From assembly GCA_966211765.1 (NCBI GenBank), contig CBIHOV010000031.1:40790-104789 (forward strand): a stretch of DNA of 64,000 bases, in the 5' to 3' direction. The position numbers were made by a program, and so were the translations under genes. Of this stretch, positions 18,134 to 27,331 are shown one piece after another. The DNA comes from Paraflavitalea sp966211765 (GTDB taxonomy: Bacteria; Bacteroidota; Bacteroidia; Chitinophagales; Chitinophagaceae). The notes beneath the pieces are model-generated. The model did no database searches. It saw nothing but the letters and a program-made list of their open reading frames with translations, and was not told the origin of the DNA. Each line of letters opens with the position of its first letter. The stretch's first letter is position 1.

Positions 18134-18838
18134 CTACGTGTTTACATATTTCCACTTGAACCCATTCCATTGCGAGTAAACGCCTTTGGCTACCTGGATG
18201 ATCTCTTTTTCCCCGATACCTGTTTGGCGGGAGGCTTCACTTACACTTTCGTATTTGGCAATTAGTTTGCCCCGGTGGGTATATTGCTTAATAGGTTTGC
18301 GGCGGGTGTAGCCTCCATAGGTTTTTGGCCATTTGGAGCGGTCGGCTATTTTGAGATAACTATCCTGCCGGTCGCGGGTGAATACCCGTTTTTGCTTCTC
18401 ACTTTTGGTGACGAGCTGCAGGTTCTTTACTTTATTGTTGTAACCATTGCCGTCTTTGTTGATCACATACAAGCCGTCTTTTTGGTAATTGATCTTTTTA
18501 TTGATAAAGGTGATGTAGATCAATCGCCGCGTATTGAAGTAGTGTTGTACGCCATCCATACTTAGGGATACCCGTAAGTCGATCATGGGCTCACCTGTTT
18601 TGATGTTGTGGTTTTCAGCAATTGACTGGCTTAAAATTCTGCCGCCTACAAATTGTTGTCCCAGGCGGGCGTGGAGAATGGTGCGGTCCAGTGATTTGAT
18701 CCGGCCAAAACTGGAGGCCTGGTAGATACCTTCAAAACCAGGTATATCTTTCCATTCTTCGTTTCTGATATCTTTAATAGACTTGTTGTGGAAAGGATAT
18801 TTATTTCCGGGCATAGTTAGTTGGCTTGGGTTATACAT
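18134..18838 (-). CDS. NUMOD4/HNH/NUMOD1 protein, likely free-standing homing-type endonuclease relic
   Basis: The protein has 234 residues. The order is NUMOD4 at about 27-50 (EEWKDIPGFEGIYQASSFGR), an HNH-like core at about 104-152, then a C-terminal NUMOD1-like DNA-binding repeat at about 181-220 (KPIKQYTHRGKLIAKYESVS). The HNH core reads YVINKDGNGYNNKVKNLQLV. Where catalytic members have a histidine (typically NHxDGN) this one has Asn127, and the terminal His/Asn position is also lost, so nuclease activity is doubtful. Such genes are mobile or decay after transfer. It sits alone between convergent and same-strand neighbours, with no obvious interrupted gene. It may still bind DNA. Confidence 0.8.
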   Translation of the reverse strand: MYNPSQLTMPGNKYPFHNKSIKDIRNEEWKDIPGFEGIYQASSFGRIKSLDRTILHARLGQQFVGGRILSQSIAENHNIKTGEPMIDLRVSLSMDGVQHYFNTRRLIYITFINKKINYQKDGLYVINKDGNGYNNKVKNLQLVTKSEKQKRVFTRDRQDSYLKIADRSKWPKTYGGYTRRKPIKQYTHRGKLIAKYESVSEASRQTGIGEKEIIQVAKGVYSQWNGFKWKYVNT

Positions 18839-19002
18839 TTAAACAGTATTCCAATTTACCGGCAACCTGCCTCGTAACTCTCCGTAGTATTACTTATTTT
18901 TTGCGGGACGCTTTCTGAAGGTTATTATTTTGTCTTAAATCAAGTTTTCGGGCATCATTAAGTGTCAGGGTTACCTTGTTAAAACCTGCGGTCTACTGGT
19001 TT

Positions 19003-19461
19003 TCACTTATCATTATTGATCTCGATCCAGTATCCGTCGGGGTCCTGCAGGTACAATTGCTTCACGCCGTCTACCCGGGTGGTGACGGATTTGTTGTCTC
19101 CCTGCCAGTTGGAATAGGGGATATTGTTCTTTTCCAGGCGTTGGATGAAATCTTCAATAGATGCCACGCTGAAGCATAAGTGTGTGCCTTTGGCCGGCAC
19201 AATGATGGGCGTACTGTATTCTATCAGGTGAAGGTGACTGTGTGCAGCTATGCTGAACCAGGTATGCTTGCCATCGTGAAATGGTTCGGGAATGGTATCG
19301 AGTTGAACGATCTTGCTGTAAAAGGAGGTGCTTTTGGCCAGGTTCTTTACCGAAAGCGCAATATGATTCAGTTCAGGCTTTTTGGCTTGTGCAAAAGAAG
19401 CGGCAGGCAACGCAATCAGTACCAGGCAGGCAAGTATACTGTTAAGGAGGATCTTTTTCAT
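19003..19461 (-). CDS. Exported VOC (glyoxalase/bleomycin-resistance fold) protein
   Basis: The 152-residue protein has a signal peptide (MKKILLNSILACLVLIALP through ASFAQ, about 1-25), then one vicinal-oxygen-chelate fold: LNHIALSVKNLAKSTSFYSK (metal-ligand candidate His33), HLHLIEYSTP, THLCFSVASIEDF and DPDGYWIEIN (Glu147). Family members bind a divalent metal and act as glyoxalases, dioxygenases or drug-binding proteins. Export to the periplasm is less usual. The fold half-unit must dimerise to complete its site. The substrate is unknown. It stands apart from neighbours by about 150-200 nt on both sides, the upstream gap holding a hairpin repeat and a terminator. Confidence 0.85.
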   Translation of the reverse strand: MKKILLNSILACLVLIALPAASFAQAKKPELNHIALSVKNLAKSTSFYSKIVQLDTIPEPFHDGKHTWFSIAAHSHLHLIEYSTPIIVPAKGTHLCFSVASIEDFIQRLEKNNIPYSNWQGDNKSVTTRVDGVKQLYLQDPDGYWIEINNDK

Positions 19462-19529
19462 ACCACCAATATACTGCGAATTTTACTGTCAGCAAAAGGC
19501 CGCAAAAGGCAGCATTAGAGGTCAGCATT

Positions 19530-19577
19530 AGAGATGACACCTTTCGTCTGCTTCGCAAGGGTAAAGGTGTCACCTCT
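19530..19577. repeat. Dispersed GTGACAC hairpin repeat, copy 2
   Basis: AGAGATGACACCTTT and AAAGGTGTCACCTCT form a 15-bp stem with one mismatch around an 18-nt loop (CGTCTGC...GCAAGGGT). Just before it, GCATTAGAGGTCA is a partial tandem duplication of the left flank. It sits between the VOC gene and a small membrane-protein gene and is closest in loop sequence to copy 1 at 7194. Confidence 0.85.
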
Positions 19578-19597
19578 AATGTGATCACCCTCCCCCC

Positions 19598-19632
19598 AAA
19601 AAAACATCGGGATACTTTGCAGTACCCCGATG
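19598..19632 (-). terminator. Rho-independent terminator for the small membrane-protein gene
   Basis: On the - strand CATCGGGGTACT and AGTATCCCGATG form a 12-bp stem (one mismatch) with a 4-nt loop, directly followed by seven Ts. It lies 48 nt past the stop of the 19680-19859 gene. The position and U-run make this a convincing terminator. Confidence 0.8.
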
Positions 19633-19679
19633 AATAACACCTGAAATAAACCCTATGTAAACCCTGAAAGAAAATCAGT

Positions 19680-19859
19680 TTATAAAAATGCCTTCTTTAC
19701 GTTGTAGGTGAGCAGGAATACACTTGCACTGATGGAAAGGAAAGACACTACTATCAGTCCTGCAGACAATATATAGTTACCTTCTCCAAAAATATTAAAG
19801 CTGGCTATACCTGTAACAACAGCGATGAGCGGCATCAGGAATGTTAAGATCGTTTTCAT
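19680..19859 (-). CDS. Small two-helix membrane protein, unknown
   Basis: The protein has 59 residues from ATG 19859 (MKTILTFLMPLIAVVTGIAS). A TTG nine codons upstream also opens the frame but adds nothing family-like. Two hydrophobic helices (about 3-20 and 29-52) are joined by a short polar turn (NIFGEGN), with a basic end NVKKAF. It has its own terminator at 19598-19632, which supports it being a real transcribed gene. No domain was recognised; it could be a small stress or membrane-associated peptide. Confidence 0.6.
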   Translation of the reverse strand: MKTILTFLMPLIAVVTGIASFNIFGEGNYILSAGLIVVSFLSISASVFLLTYNVKKAFL

Positions 19860-19992
19860 AATTTTATGTTTAAATAAGTTAATCAATCATTTGAGAAGCT
19901 TCCCTATTAAGACCCCTCAGCGAAAGAAAGGTTTATTAAAGAAATCATAATGTAGGTTGTTATAGATCAGTTAAAAGCCTCAACTTTAATAC

Positions 19993-20895
19993 ATGAACTA
20001 CCATATATTAGGTCAGTCCACACTGGAAGTCAGCGCGATAAGCTTTGGTTGTATGTCATTGGGTGAAGATTATGCAGTAAATGAACCTTTGATCCATGAG
20101 GCTATCGCCAGCGGTATTAACCTTTTTGATACAGCCGATATTTACCAGCAGGGACGTAATGAGATCGCATTGGGTAAAGCGATCGCTGCAGCCGGCAAGC
20201 GACAGGAGGTGTTGATCGCCACCAAGGTAGGCAATCAGCCAAGGGCAGATGGTAACGGCTGGGATTGGAACCCGCGTAAGGAATATATCCTGGCTGCAGT
20301 AGAAGAGAGCTTACAGCGGTTACAAACAGATTATATTGACCTCTACCAGTTGCATGGTGGCACCATCGATGATCCTATTGATGAGACCATCGAGGCTTTT
20401 GAACTCTTGCAAGAGCAGGGGAAGATCCGTTACTATGGAATATCTTCCATCAGGCCCAATGTAATACGGGAATACCTGCAACGGTCAACAATTGCCAGTG
20501 TAATGATGCAGTACAGTCTGCTCGACAGGCGGCCTGAAGAAAGCTGCCTGCCCTTGCTAAAGCAAAACAATATTGGGGTACTGGCAAGAGGCAGTGTAGC
20601 AAAAGGATTGTTGATCAATAAGCCGGCGGCTCCCTACCTTAATTATTCAGGAGATGAAGTGTCAAAAGCTGCCAGAGAAGTTCATTCCTTAACCACCAGT
20701 TTACGGGGGGCTACTCAGGTAGCGCTGCGTTTTGTACTGCAACAGCCAGGTGTTACAGCAGCCATTGTGGGTATACGTACCAAAGAACAATTGGAAGAAG
20801 CGATAAAGACAATGAATGCGCCGATGCTATCGGAAGAGGAACTGAATATTTTAAGGCAGTCACTTCCTGTCAATCATTATGACCAGCACAGATAG
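19993..20895 (+). CDS. Aldo/keto reductase
   Basis: The 300-residue protein has the (beta/alpha)8 aldo/keto reductase signatures: LFDTADIYQQGRNEIALGKA with catalytic Asp46 and Tyr51, Lys78 in IATKVGN, His121 in LYQLHGG, and the NADPH-binding end (GIRTKEQLEEAI). These enzymes reduce aldehydes, ketones or sugars with NADPH in the cytoplasm. It resembles the group of general AKRs such as the YajO/perakine-type proteins. It stands alone on the + strand and ends 4 bp from the convergent amidohydrolase gene. The physiological substrate is not inferable. Confidence 0.9.
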   Translation: MNYHILGQSTLEVSAISFGCMSLGEDYAVNEPLIHEAIASGINLFDTADIYQQGRNEIALGKAIAAAGKRQEVLIATKVGNQPRADGNGWDWNPRKEYILAAVEESLQRLQTDYIDLYQLHGGTIDDPIDETIEAFELLQEQGKIRYYGISSIRPNVIREYLQRSTIASVMMQYSLLDRRPEESCLPLLKQNNIGVLARGSVAKGLLINKPAAPYLNYSGDEVSKAAREVHSLTTSLRGATQVALRFVLQQPGVTAAIVGIRTKEQLEEAIKTMNAPMLSEEELNILRQSLPVNHYDQHR

Positions 20896-20899
20896 TGGG

Positions 20900-22264
20900 T
20901 TACTTTTTCTCCAGCTTTTTCAATCCCTGCTGAATGTATTCCTTGTTCAGCCACCTGCCTGCCAGGCATACTCCTTCAATATCCTGGGTAGCGCTGATAT
21001 TGGTGAGGGGGTTGCTGTTCAGCAATACCAGGTCGGCCAGGGCGCCGGATCTGATCACGCCTGCATCCTCCCGTTTAAAGAAGGTAGCGGGATTAACGGT
21101 GCCGGTGCGCAGTGCTTCGTAAGGAGTAAGGCCGGCATTTACCAGGTATTGCAATTCGTGGTGTAATGAAAAGCCTGGTACATCAAATATCTGTGGTGCG
21201 TCGGAACCCAACAACAAGCCTACACCATTCTTCTGACAGGCATAGATCAGCTTTCTGCGTATTTCAACAAATTGCCGCACTTCTGCCGGCTTGTATTGAG
21301 GATTACTCTGCAGGTTCTTTTTGGTATTGACCCAGTTGGTGAGGGTATTGGGCGCCATATAGACCATCTCAGGTTCCTGGCTCAATGCCTCGGGTGTTTT
21401 ATCGGGAGAAATCCATCTTTCTGCCAATGACTGGGTGGGTACCACCCATATATGATGGTCGCGCAAGCCCTTCATCAACGCTGGTATACGGGTGGTATCT
21501 GCCTGGTAGCCGATGAAGGTGGCAAAAAGGCCCGTTTGCTGCTCCTTCATGCCGGCAAGTCCTGGTACCAGGCTTTCTACAAAGCCATCCATATGATCAA
21601 TGGAAGCATAACCTGCATCGATGGCCCGCCATACGCCTACATCAAAAGATACGTGGCCAGCAAATGGAATGTTTACTTCTTTGGCAGTTTGTACAATGGC
21701 ATTGAAATTGGGCACGGTGAGGCCGGGATGCAACTTTAAAAAGTCATAGCCGGCAGCTTTCTGTTCCCGCACCATCTTCATGGCGGTAGCTTCTGTACTG
21801 GCTGTTTGTCCATTAATGGAAGGCCCTGAGGTATACAATCTTGGTCCAATGATCTCTCCACTCAGTAGCTTGCTGCGCAGTTCAAGATGTCTTGGGTGGC
21901 CCAGCATACCCCGGATGGTAGTAACTCCTTTCAGCGCAAAGAGCATTACCACTTCTTTCATGGGTTCTATATCGTCGATGGGCGGCACGTGGGCGTGCAT
22001 TTCGGCAAGACCGGGCATCAGGTATTTTCCTGTGCCATCGATCACCAGGGCGCCGGCGCCATATTTTACCATGCGGGTATCTCCGATGAGGGAGATCTTA
22101 CCATCTTTTACAATCACTACCTGGTTGGTGAGCACCTGCTCCTTATCCATGGGGATCACATTCACATTGCGGAAGACAATTTCCTGCTTCCGGGAATCCG
22201 GAAGTTCCTGTGCCACCAAAGAAAATGTGGTTGCCAGCAGAAGGAGGGGGAGTAATATTTTCAT
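20900..22264 (-). CDS. Exported amidohydrolase-family protein
   Basis: The protein has 454 residues with a signal peptide (MKILLPLLLLATTFSLVAQ). An N-terminal composite beta-domain (FRNVNVIPMDKEQVLTNQ) is followed by the metal-dependent TIM barrel: GLAEMHAHVPP (first two metal histidines), FLKLHPG with the probable carbamylated lysine, FAGHVSFDVG and SIDHMDGF (further histidines) and LLGSDAPQIF (catalytic aspartate). This is the imidazolonepropionase/prolidase-like subtype II group, which in Bacteroidetes is often secreted and acts on peptides or cyclic amides. It ends 4 bp from the AKR gene (convergent) and starts 31 bp past the end of the large T9SS protein gene, so it may be read through from it. 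Substrate unknown. Confidence 0.88.
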   Translation of the reverse strand: MKILLPLLLLATTFSLVAQELPDSRKQEIVFRNVNVIPMDKEQVLTNQVVIVKDGKISLIGDTRMVKYGAGALVIDGTGKYLMPGLAEMHAHVPPIDDIEPMKEVVMLFALKGVTTIRGMLGHPRHLELRSKLLSGEIIGPRLYTSGPSINGQTASTEATAMKMVREQKAAGYDFLKLHPGLTVPNFNAIVQTAKEVNIPFAGHVSFDVGVWRAIDAGYASIDHMDGFVESLVPGLAGMKEQQTGLFATFIGYQADTTRIPALMKGLRDHHIWVVPTQSLAERWISPDKTPEALSQEPEMVYMAPNTLTNWVNTKKNLQSNPQYKPAEVRQFVEIRRKLIYACQKNGVGLLLGSDAPQIFDVPGFSLHHELQYLVNAGLTPYEALRTGTVNPATFFKREDAGVIRSGALADLVLLNSNPLTNISATQDIEGVCLAGRWLNKEYIQQGLKKLEKK

Positions 22265-22295
22265 GGAAGGCTATTTACTACAAAGTAACCAAAGT

Positions 22296-25200
22296 CTACC
22301 GGATTAAGGTGATGTCGCCTGTTTTACGTTGCGTTCTTCCATCGGTAAATACGACATCGAGGGTATAGGTATACACGTCCATGGGCTGCAGCTTGCCCTG
22401 GTAGGTGCCGTCCCATCCCGTACTGCGGCTGGAGGTCTCAAATACTTTTTGGCCCCAACGGTTGTAGATGCGCCAGGTCATTTTGCCGATGCCAAACCCT
22501 TCCACTTTTACAATGCTGCTTCTGTTGCCCCTGCCCGGTGTAAAGGCATTGGGTACATCCAGCAGCGGATCGATCAGCGCTTCCACCGTATGCTCTGCGG
22601 TATCTGTACATTCAAATTCGTTATAGACGATCAGATGGGCGGTATACGTGCCGGTAGCATTGTACTGGTGTTTTACATTCTGCATATCGGTAGTGATGGT
22701 ACTGTCTCCATCGCCAAACAGCCATTTATAACGAACGCCGCCGATAGCCTGGTTGAGGAAGGTGGTCGGTTTATTTACTTCCGGTGTGAGGGGCGTAATA
22801 CTGAAGGCGGCTGTAGGCTTTCTGTTAACTGTTATTGTAAAATCGAGGGTATCTCTTTTGTTGCAGGTATTGGAATCTACCACGATGAGCCGGATATTGT
22901 AAGTGCCAATATTGGGATAAAGATGGGTAGGGCTCATTTCGGTAGACAAAGGAGATCCATCTCCAAAATCCCATAAATAATCATGGCCGCCCAATGATGT
23001 ATTGTTGAACCAGGCATCATAAGGTGCACAGCCCATGGCTGGTGTGGACACCCTTGCTTCTACATTGGCCACTACGCCCAGGTTCAATGGTTTCCAATCG
23101 CCCTGGTTACAAAAGTTGGTATCCAATAATATCAGCCTTACCGGATAAGTGCCGGGTGCAGTATAGGCATGGGTAACAGGGGCATCACTGGTAGGGGTTA
23201 TGGGCGTGCCATCACCAAAATCCCAGGCAAAGCTGGCAGGGCCAAAAGGTTTACCTGTTGGATGCTTTGAGTTGTTAATAAACTTGAATATCAGCGATTC
23301 ACAATTGCCGTCTTTAATGGCTGTAAAATCAATATCGGCCGGATCATCCCTTACCCGGATGGTAATGTAAGCTGTATCGCGCTCATTACAGGTGGAGGGG
23401 TCAATGGCGATCAGGCGTACCCGGTAACTACCGATGGTATTGAAGGTGAAGGTCTCCTGAAAATTAGTGGTCACTTTATCGGTAACCCCATCTCCATCAA
23501 AATCCCATTCATAGCTTTTGGCATTGCGTACGGTATCACGAAACACGAGGGTGAAGGGAACGCAGCCCATGGTATCGGGCAGGTTATTGAAAAAGGCTTT
23601 GGGGCCTGCGGCTACTCCGGCAAAGTTGAACGAGATCTTAATAGCTGCCAGGTTACAATCCCTGCTGCCATTGGTAGGGGCCCATACACCCGGAGTAGTG
23701 GGGAATCGTTTGGTAATGGGATAATCCCTGTCTTGTGCGCAGTTGGCGCAAACAGCCTGGTAAATAACTCCCTGCTCATCGTAGCGGCTGGTGCCTCCGT
23801 CTACGTGTTCACCAAAACCACCCTCTTGTCCAAAATAAGAGCCATACAATAATCCGGTAGCATCTTTCTTGATCACAATGAAGTAGAAGTCACGATTATC
23901 TGTAGTTGTTTTAATAGCATCTGGCGTTATGGGCATATTGCCCACGCCATCCATATTGGCATTGTTGGGATTGGGTACCAGCCAGCCGCCCCATCCTGAG
24001 ATGTAGACATTCTCGCAACGGTCTACCAGAAAGGCTACCGGCGATATATTGGGTTTGGCCGATCCATTGCCGAAGACAGTAGAATAGACAAAGCCCGAGA
24101 GGTCAGGTTTTAATTTGGCTATAAATTGCTTTGAGTTGGGAATACTATAGGCCGCATTCATTACAGGCCAGTTTCCTTCTGTAACACCCATGATATAAGG
24201 AATGCTTGCTTTGTCAAAGTGGATGCCATAGATCGCATCAAAGGAAGCGGTACCCATATAGGTGGTGCTGATCAGGGTCTTGCCATCATTGGAGATACGG
24301 GAAACAAAGCCATCCGTTACCCCTCCGCCATAAGCCGATTGATAAACCCCGGGTTTAGCTGTTGGCGGAAAATCAGTGCTGGTGGTAGCGCCTGCCACAT
24401 AAAGTTCCTGGTTGCCGGGATTGAGGGCCAATACAAAAGCTCCATCCGTTCCACTGCCGCCCAGGTAGCTGCACCAGGTGATATCTGTACAACTGGGGTT
24501 GATCTTGATAACGGTACCATCCTGTCCGCCGGCATTGGTAAGCTGAAACACGCCGGTTGTTACGGGCATGCCATCTGTTGATCCGGTAGATTGTGTTTGA
24601 GCGGATAAGTAGATATTATTTCCCTTGTCGAGGATCACTTCACTGCGTGAGTCATCGCCATAAAAGCGAAAAGTAGCATTGGGGGTCATGGTGGCCCCCA
24701 ACTGATCTTTGATGTTTACGCCATCATTGGATGTGCCTCCGATGCGCAAAGAACCAATGATGGCAGTACCGGCAGCATTCAGCTTGGTGACGGCTATATC
24801 AGAACCGCCGCCCTTGCCTTTCAGTGTGCCGGGATAATTGGTAGAGAATGTTTTGCCCATGATCACCAGGTTGCCCTGTGGATCGCAGATCAGACTGTGC
24901 GGATAATCATTGCCATTTCCACCCAGGTAAGTGGCATAAGCGCGCTGACCATTCGGCGTGAATTTGAAGATACCCATATCAACGCCTTTTCCGCCTCCGC
25001 TGCTGGAGCCTCCCTGGAAGTCTACCTGGTAGGCGCCTGTGGTAACAGGAAATCCTTTGTCAAATACGATACCACCTGAATACAGGGAGCCATCGGGTCC
25101 CGGTGTGGCCGTATAGCCATATTGATCGGCCGAACTACCGGTAAAAGAACAAAATACCAGGGTAGGGTCGATAACCAGGGTACTTGTTTTGGAATAATTG

Positions 25201-25973
25201 GCTACCCTGAACTTTATGGTATTCTTGTCTACCAGTTCGTAATTACAGGCTACTTCCTTTTTACCCGTGCTCATATCAAACTCGTAAGAGTAGGGATACA
25301 ATTCCTTGAGGTCGCCAACAGAAGTCTTAATGATCAGTTCATTGTTCTTCACAGATAATTTGTCAGCCCCTTCATATTGCATGGCTATTTTGGTCACATC
25401 GCCACCGGGACGGATAATAAGATCGTATTTCAACCTGCCGTATTCTGAATAATAGCGAATATCAATATTGGGGTAGATGTCTTTATACACGATGGCCTGA
25501 TATACGGGTACATCCGTAGCCCATTGAGCAGGATCGTTGCCTATGAAATAGCTGGTGTGCGTGGGCACCGGTTTGTCGGGTACTACTGTACTGTTCTCAT
25601 TGGCGCCTATAAACCGTACCCGGTAAGCATGAGAGCGAATGACTGTTGGGGCAGGGGGTGGGGTAGAAGGCTGGCCATGCGGGCCCCTGTCGGGCCGTCT
25701 TATCCGGATATTACCGCCTGCATTGCGTTGGTCTCCTTCATGGTTGCCTTCAAAAAAACTGTTCAGGTCATCACCATTGTGTTGTACTACGGTAAATCCG
25801 TTTTGCTGGAGGAAGAAGGCGCCGGTAGACAAGGTACTCTTGAACCGTACTTGTTTTTCCCACTGGCCTTTGTTTTCGGTGAATTCAAAAGAAGAAGCTC
25901 CACTCTGTGCAGTTAGTTGCAGGGCGGCAAGAAGGATAGGAATAAATATTAGCTTTTTCCTGTTCAATGGCAT
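22296..25973 (-). CDS. T9SS type-B secreted adhesin-like protein with SBBP repeats and PKD domains (paralogue A)
   Basis: The chosen start is ATG 25973 (MPLNRKKLIFIPILLAALQL, signal peptide), giving 1,225 residues. An N-terminal DUF7948-like domain (SSFEFTENKGQWEKQVRFKS through about 270) precedes SBBP-type beta-propeller repeats (about 280-700, such as YLGGNGNDYPHSL). Four PKD-type beta-sandwiches follow (SYEWDFDGDGVTDK, SFAWDFGDGTP, DYLWDFGDGSP, RYKWLFGDGD), then a gliding-motility-associated C-terminal domain (NAFTPGRGN, WRIYNRWGQKVFE, GWDGTYQGKLQPMDVYTY). That last domain is the type-B sorting signal for export by the T9SS. It is paralogous to 27332-31027, with a PorP/SprF gene between them. 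Confidence 0.92.
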   Translation of the reverse strand: MPLNRKKLIFIPILLAALQLTAQSGASSFEFTENKGQWEKQVRFKSTLSTGAFFLQQNGFTVVQHNGDDLNSFFEGNHEGDQRNAGGNIRIRRPDRGPHGQPSTPPPAPTVIRSHAYRVRFIGANENSTVVPDKPVPTHTSYFIGNDPAQWATDVPVYQAIVYKDIYPNIDIRYYSEYGRLKYDLIIRPGGDVTKIAMQYEGADKLSVKNNELIIKTSVGDLKELYPYSYEFDMSTGKKEVACNYELVDKNTIKFRVANYSKTSTLVIDPTLVFCSFTGSSADQYGYTATPGPDGSLYSGGIVFDKGFPVTTGAYQVDFQGGSSSGGGKGVDMGIFKFTPNGQRAYATYLGGNGNDYPHSLICDPQGNLVIMGKTFSTNYPGTLKGKGGGSDIAVTKLNAAGTAIIGSLRIGGTSNDGVNIKDQLGATMTPNATFRFYGDDSRSEVILDKGNNIYLSAQTQSTGSTDGMPVTTGVFQLTNAGGQDGTVIKINPSCTDITWCSYLGGSGTDGAFVLALNPGNQELYVAGATTSTDFPPTAKPGVYQSAYGGGVTDGFVSRISNDGKTLISTTYMGTASFDAIYGIHFDKASIPYIMGVTEGNWPVMNAAYSIPNSKQFIAKLKPDLSGFVYSTVFGNGSAKPNISPVAFLVDRCENVYISGWGGWLVPNPNNANMDGVGNMPITPDAIKTTTDNRDFYFIVIKKDATGLLYGSYFGQEGGFGEHVDGGTSRYDEQGVIYQAVCANCAQDRDYPITKRFPTTPGVWAPTNGSRDCNLAAIKISFNFAGVAAGPKAFFNNLPDTMGCVPFTLVFRDTVRNAKSYEWDFDGDGVTDKVTTNFQETFTFNTIGSYRVRLIAIDPSTCNERDTAYITIRVRDDPADIDFTAIKDGNCESLIFKFINNSKHPTGKPFGPASFAWDFGDGTPITPTSDAPVTHAYTAPGTYPVRLILLDTNFCNQGDWKPLNLGVVANVEARVSTPAMGCAPYDAWFNNTSLGGHDYLWDFGDGSPLSTEMSPTHLYPNIGTYNIRLIVVDSNTCNKRDTLDFTITVNRKPTAAFSITPLTPEVNKPTTFLNQAIGGVRYKWLFGDGDSTITTDMQNVKHQYNATGTYTAHLIVYNEFECTDTAEHTVEALIDPLLDVPNAFTPGRGNRSSIVKVEGFGIGKMTWRIYNRWGQKVFETSSRSTGWDGTYQGKLQPMDVYTYTLDVVFTDGRTQRKTGDITLIR

Positions 25974-26021
25974 GCTTTTACAGTTGCACAATAAATGAAG
26001 GCTGTGCTGCTGCACAACCTC

Positions 26022-26087
26022 TATGCTATACCACGTATGCTGTATTCGTTGCTATCTATGCTGTACGTTCTGATTGCTATGCTATAC
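26022..26087. promoter_or_regulatory. Four phased TATGCTRTAY decamers upstream of T9SS paralogue A
   Basis: TATGCTATAC starts at 26022 and 26078, TATGCTGTAT at 26036 and TATGCTGTAC at 26057. Start-to-start spacing is 14, 21 and 21 nt, and 21 nt is two helical turns. The array is 49-114 nt upstream of the paralogue A start and its last unit overlaps the stop codon of the PorP gene. It looks like a multi-site operator or activator array. No equivalent was seen before paralogue B. Sequence pattern is direct; function is inference. Confidence 0.55.
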
Positions 26088-27187
26088 TAAAACGTTGGAC
26101 ACAGGGACTGCCTTTTGTCTCCATTGTATTCATCATAAAAGCCCCTGTTCATCAAAGCAAATTCATAAGCGCCCCGGCTGTTATTGTATTGTTTCAGAGA
26201 GGAGGTAGTTGCGTCGTAAGTGAATGTAAGCCGTATGTTTTTGTATTCAAAACCGATCATGGGAACAAAGGCATCTCCCGGCCGGTAATACAAACCGCCC
26301 AGTACCTGCATTTCACCCCCTTCGCCGGATAAGTTATATTGTATATTGGCGCCGGCCACCAGCTCATTGGATTTTGCCTGCATGCTGTAATAGGCCATCG
26401 GGTTCAGGATCAGCTCATCGGTCACCTTCAGGCTGGCATTGACAAATGCATTGTAGCGGGGCGATATGCGGGAATCATAACCTGCGGGATCAGCACTGAA
26501 GAAAGATTCCCGGGGCCTGTTGATATGCCAGGCGCTTACACCTGCATTGACATATATCTTATCAGTTGGAAAATACGCGTAATTCACGCCCACCTGCACA
26601 TCAAAATAATTGATGCTGGTGGCGTCGGGTATACCATCGGAAGGGAAATTGGAGTCAAAGAATTTGCCGTCAAACTGGTCGGGAAATTTCAGTGCACTGG
26701 TATTGATGCGTTTGTTGGACCAGCCTACGTTGAAACCTGCTGACAACAGGTGGGAGATGCCGATCATCTGGTGATAAGCAGCAGATGCATATACTTTGGT
26801 AGAGGTAAGCTGGCTGGAGCCTGCTACATCGCGTAAGATCACACCACCCAATCCCAGCCAGCCGCTTTCAATGCGGTTGCGGAATACCTGGGCGTCGCCC
26901 CAGATGCTATAGGTTTTGTAAGGAACGGACATCACGTTGGACCATTGGTTGCGGTAATTGGCGCCTATGCGGTAATCGGCATCAGGAATAAAGCCTGTAT
27001 TGGCCGGATTGGTTGTAAGGGGAGAGTTGAACCATTGCGAGAAATGGAGATCCTGGCCTGCCGAACGGTTGCTAACCAGCAATCCGCAGAGCAAAAGCAC
27101 GAATGACGTTTTGATACAATATGACGTAGCACTGGCCGGGCCCTCTGCTGCTTCCTGATGCATCTCGCTTTGTGCACACATAGTCAT
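26087..27187 (-). CDS. PorP/SprF-family type IX secretion membrane protein
   Basis: The protein has 366 residues from ATG 27187. A signal sequence sits internally (SFVLLLCGLLVSNRSAGQ, about 28-45), followed by the family start DLHFSQWFNSPLTTNPANTG. Alternating beta-strands of an outer-membrane barrel follow (YRIGANYRNQW, AAYHQMIGISHLLSAGFNVG, PMIGFEYKNIRLTFTYD). PorP/SprF proteins are outer-membrane partners of particular T9SS type-B substrates and are often encoded next to them, as here, where a paralogous substrate lies on each side. It ends with SLCPTF. It probably serves export or surface anchoring of its neighbours. Confidence 0.9.
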   Translation of the reverse strand: MTMCAQSEMHQEAAEGPASATSYCIKTSFVLLLCGLLVSNRSAGQDLHFSQWFNSPLTTNPANTGFIPDADYRIGANYRNQWSNVMSVPYKTYSIWGDAQVFRNRIESGWLGLGGVILRDVAGSSQLTSTKVYASAAYHQMIGISHLLSAGFNVGWSNKRINTSALKFPDQFDGKFFDSNFPSDGIPDATSINYFDVQVGVNYAYFPTDKIYVNAGVSAWHINRPRESFFSADPAGYDSRISPRYNAFVNASLKVTDELILNPMAYYSMQAKSNELVAGANIQYNLSGEGGEMQVLGGLYYRPGDAFVPMIGFEYKNIRLTFTYDATTSSLKQYNNSRGAYEFALMNRGFYDEYNGDKRQSLCPTF

Positions 27188-27331
27188 TGTTTTAATGTTA
27201 CGGTTTCTAAATCCCCTACGACCGCTCTCTTACAATATACGTTTATTGCCGCTGTTCCGGTTGGCTGAAATGGATCTTTCGGACAACAATTATAAACAAG
27301 TGCCGGCAACCTCCGGACCAATAACCAACAA

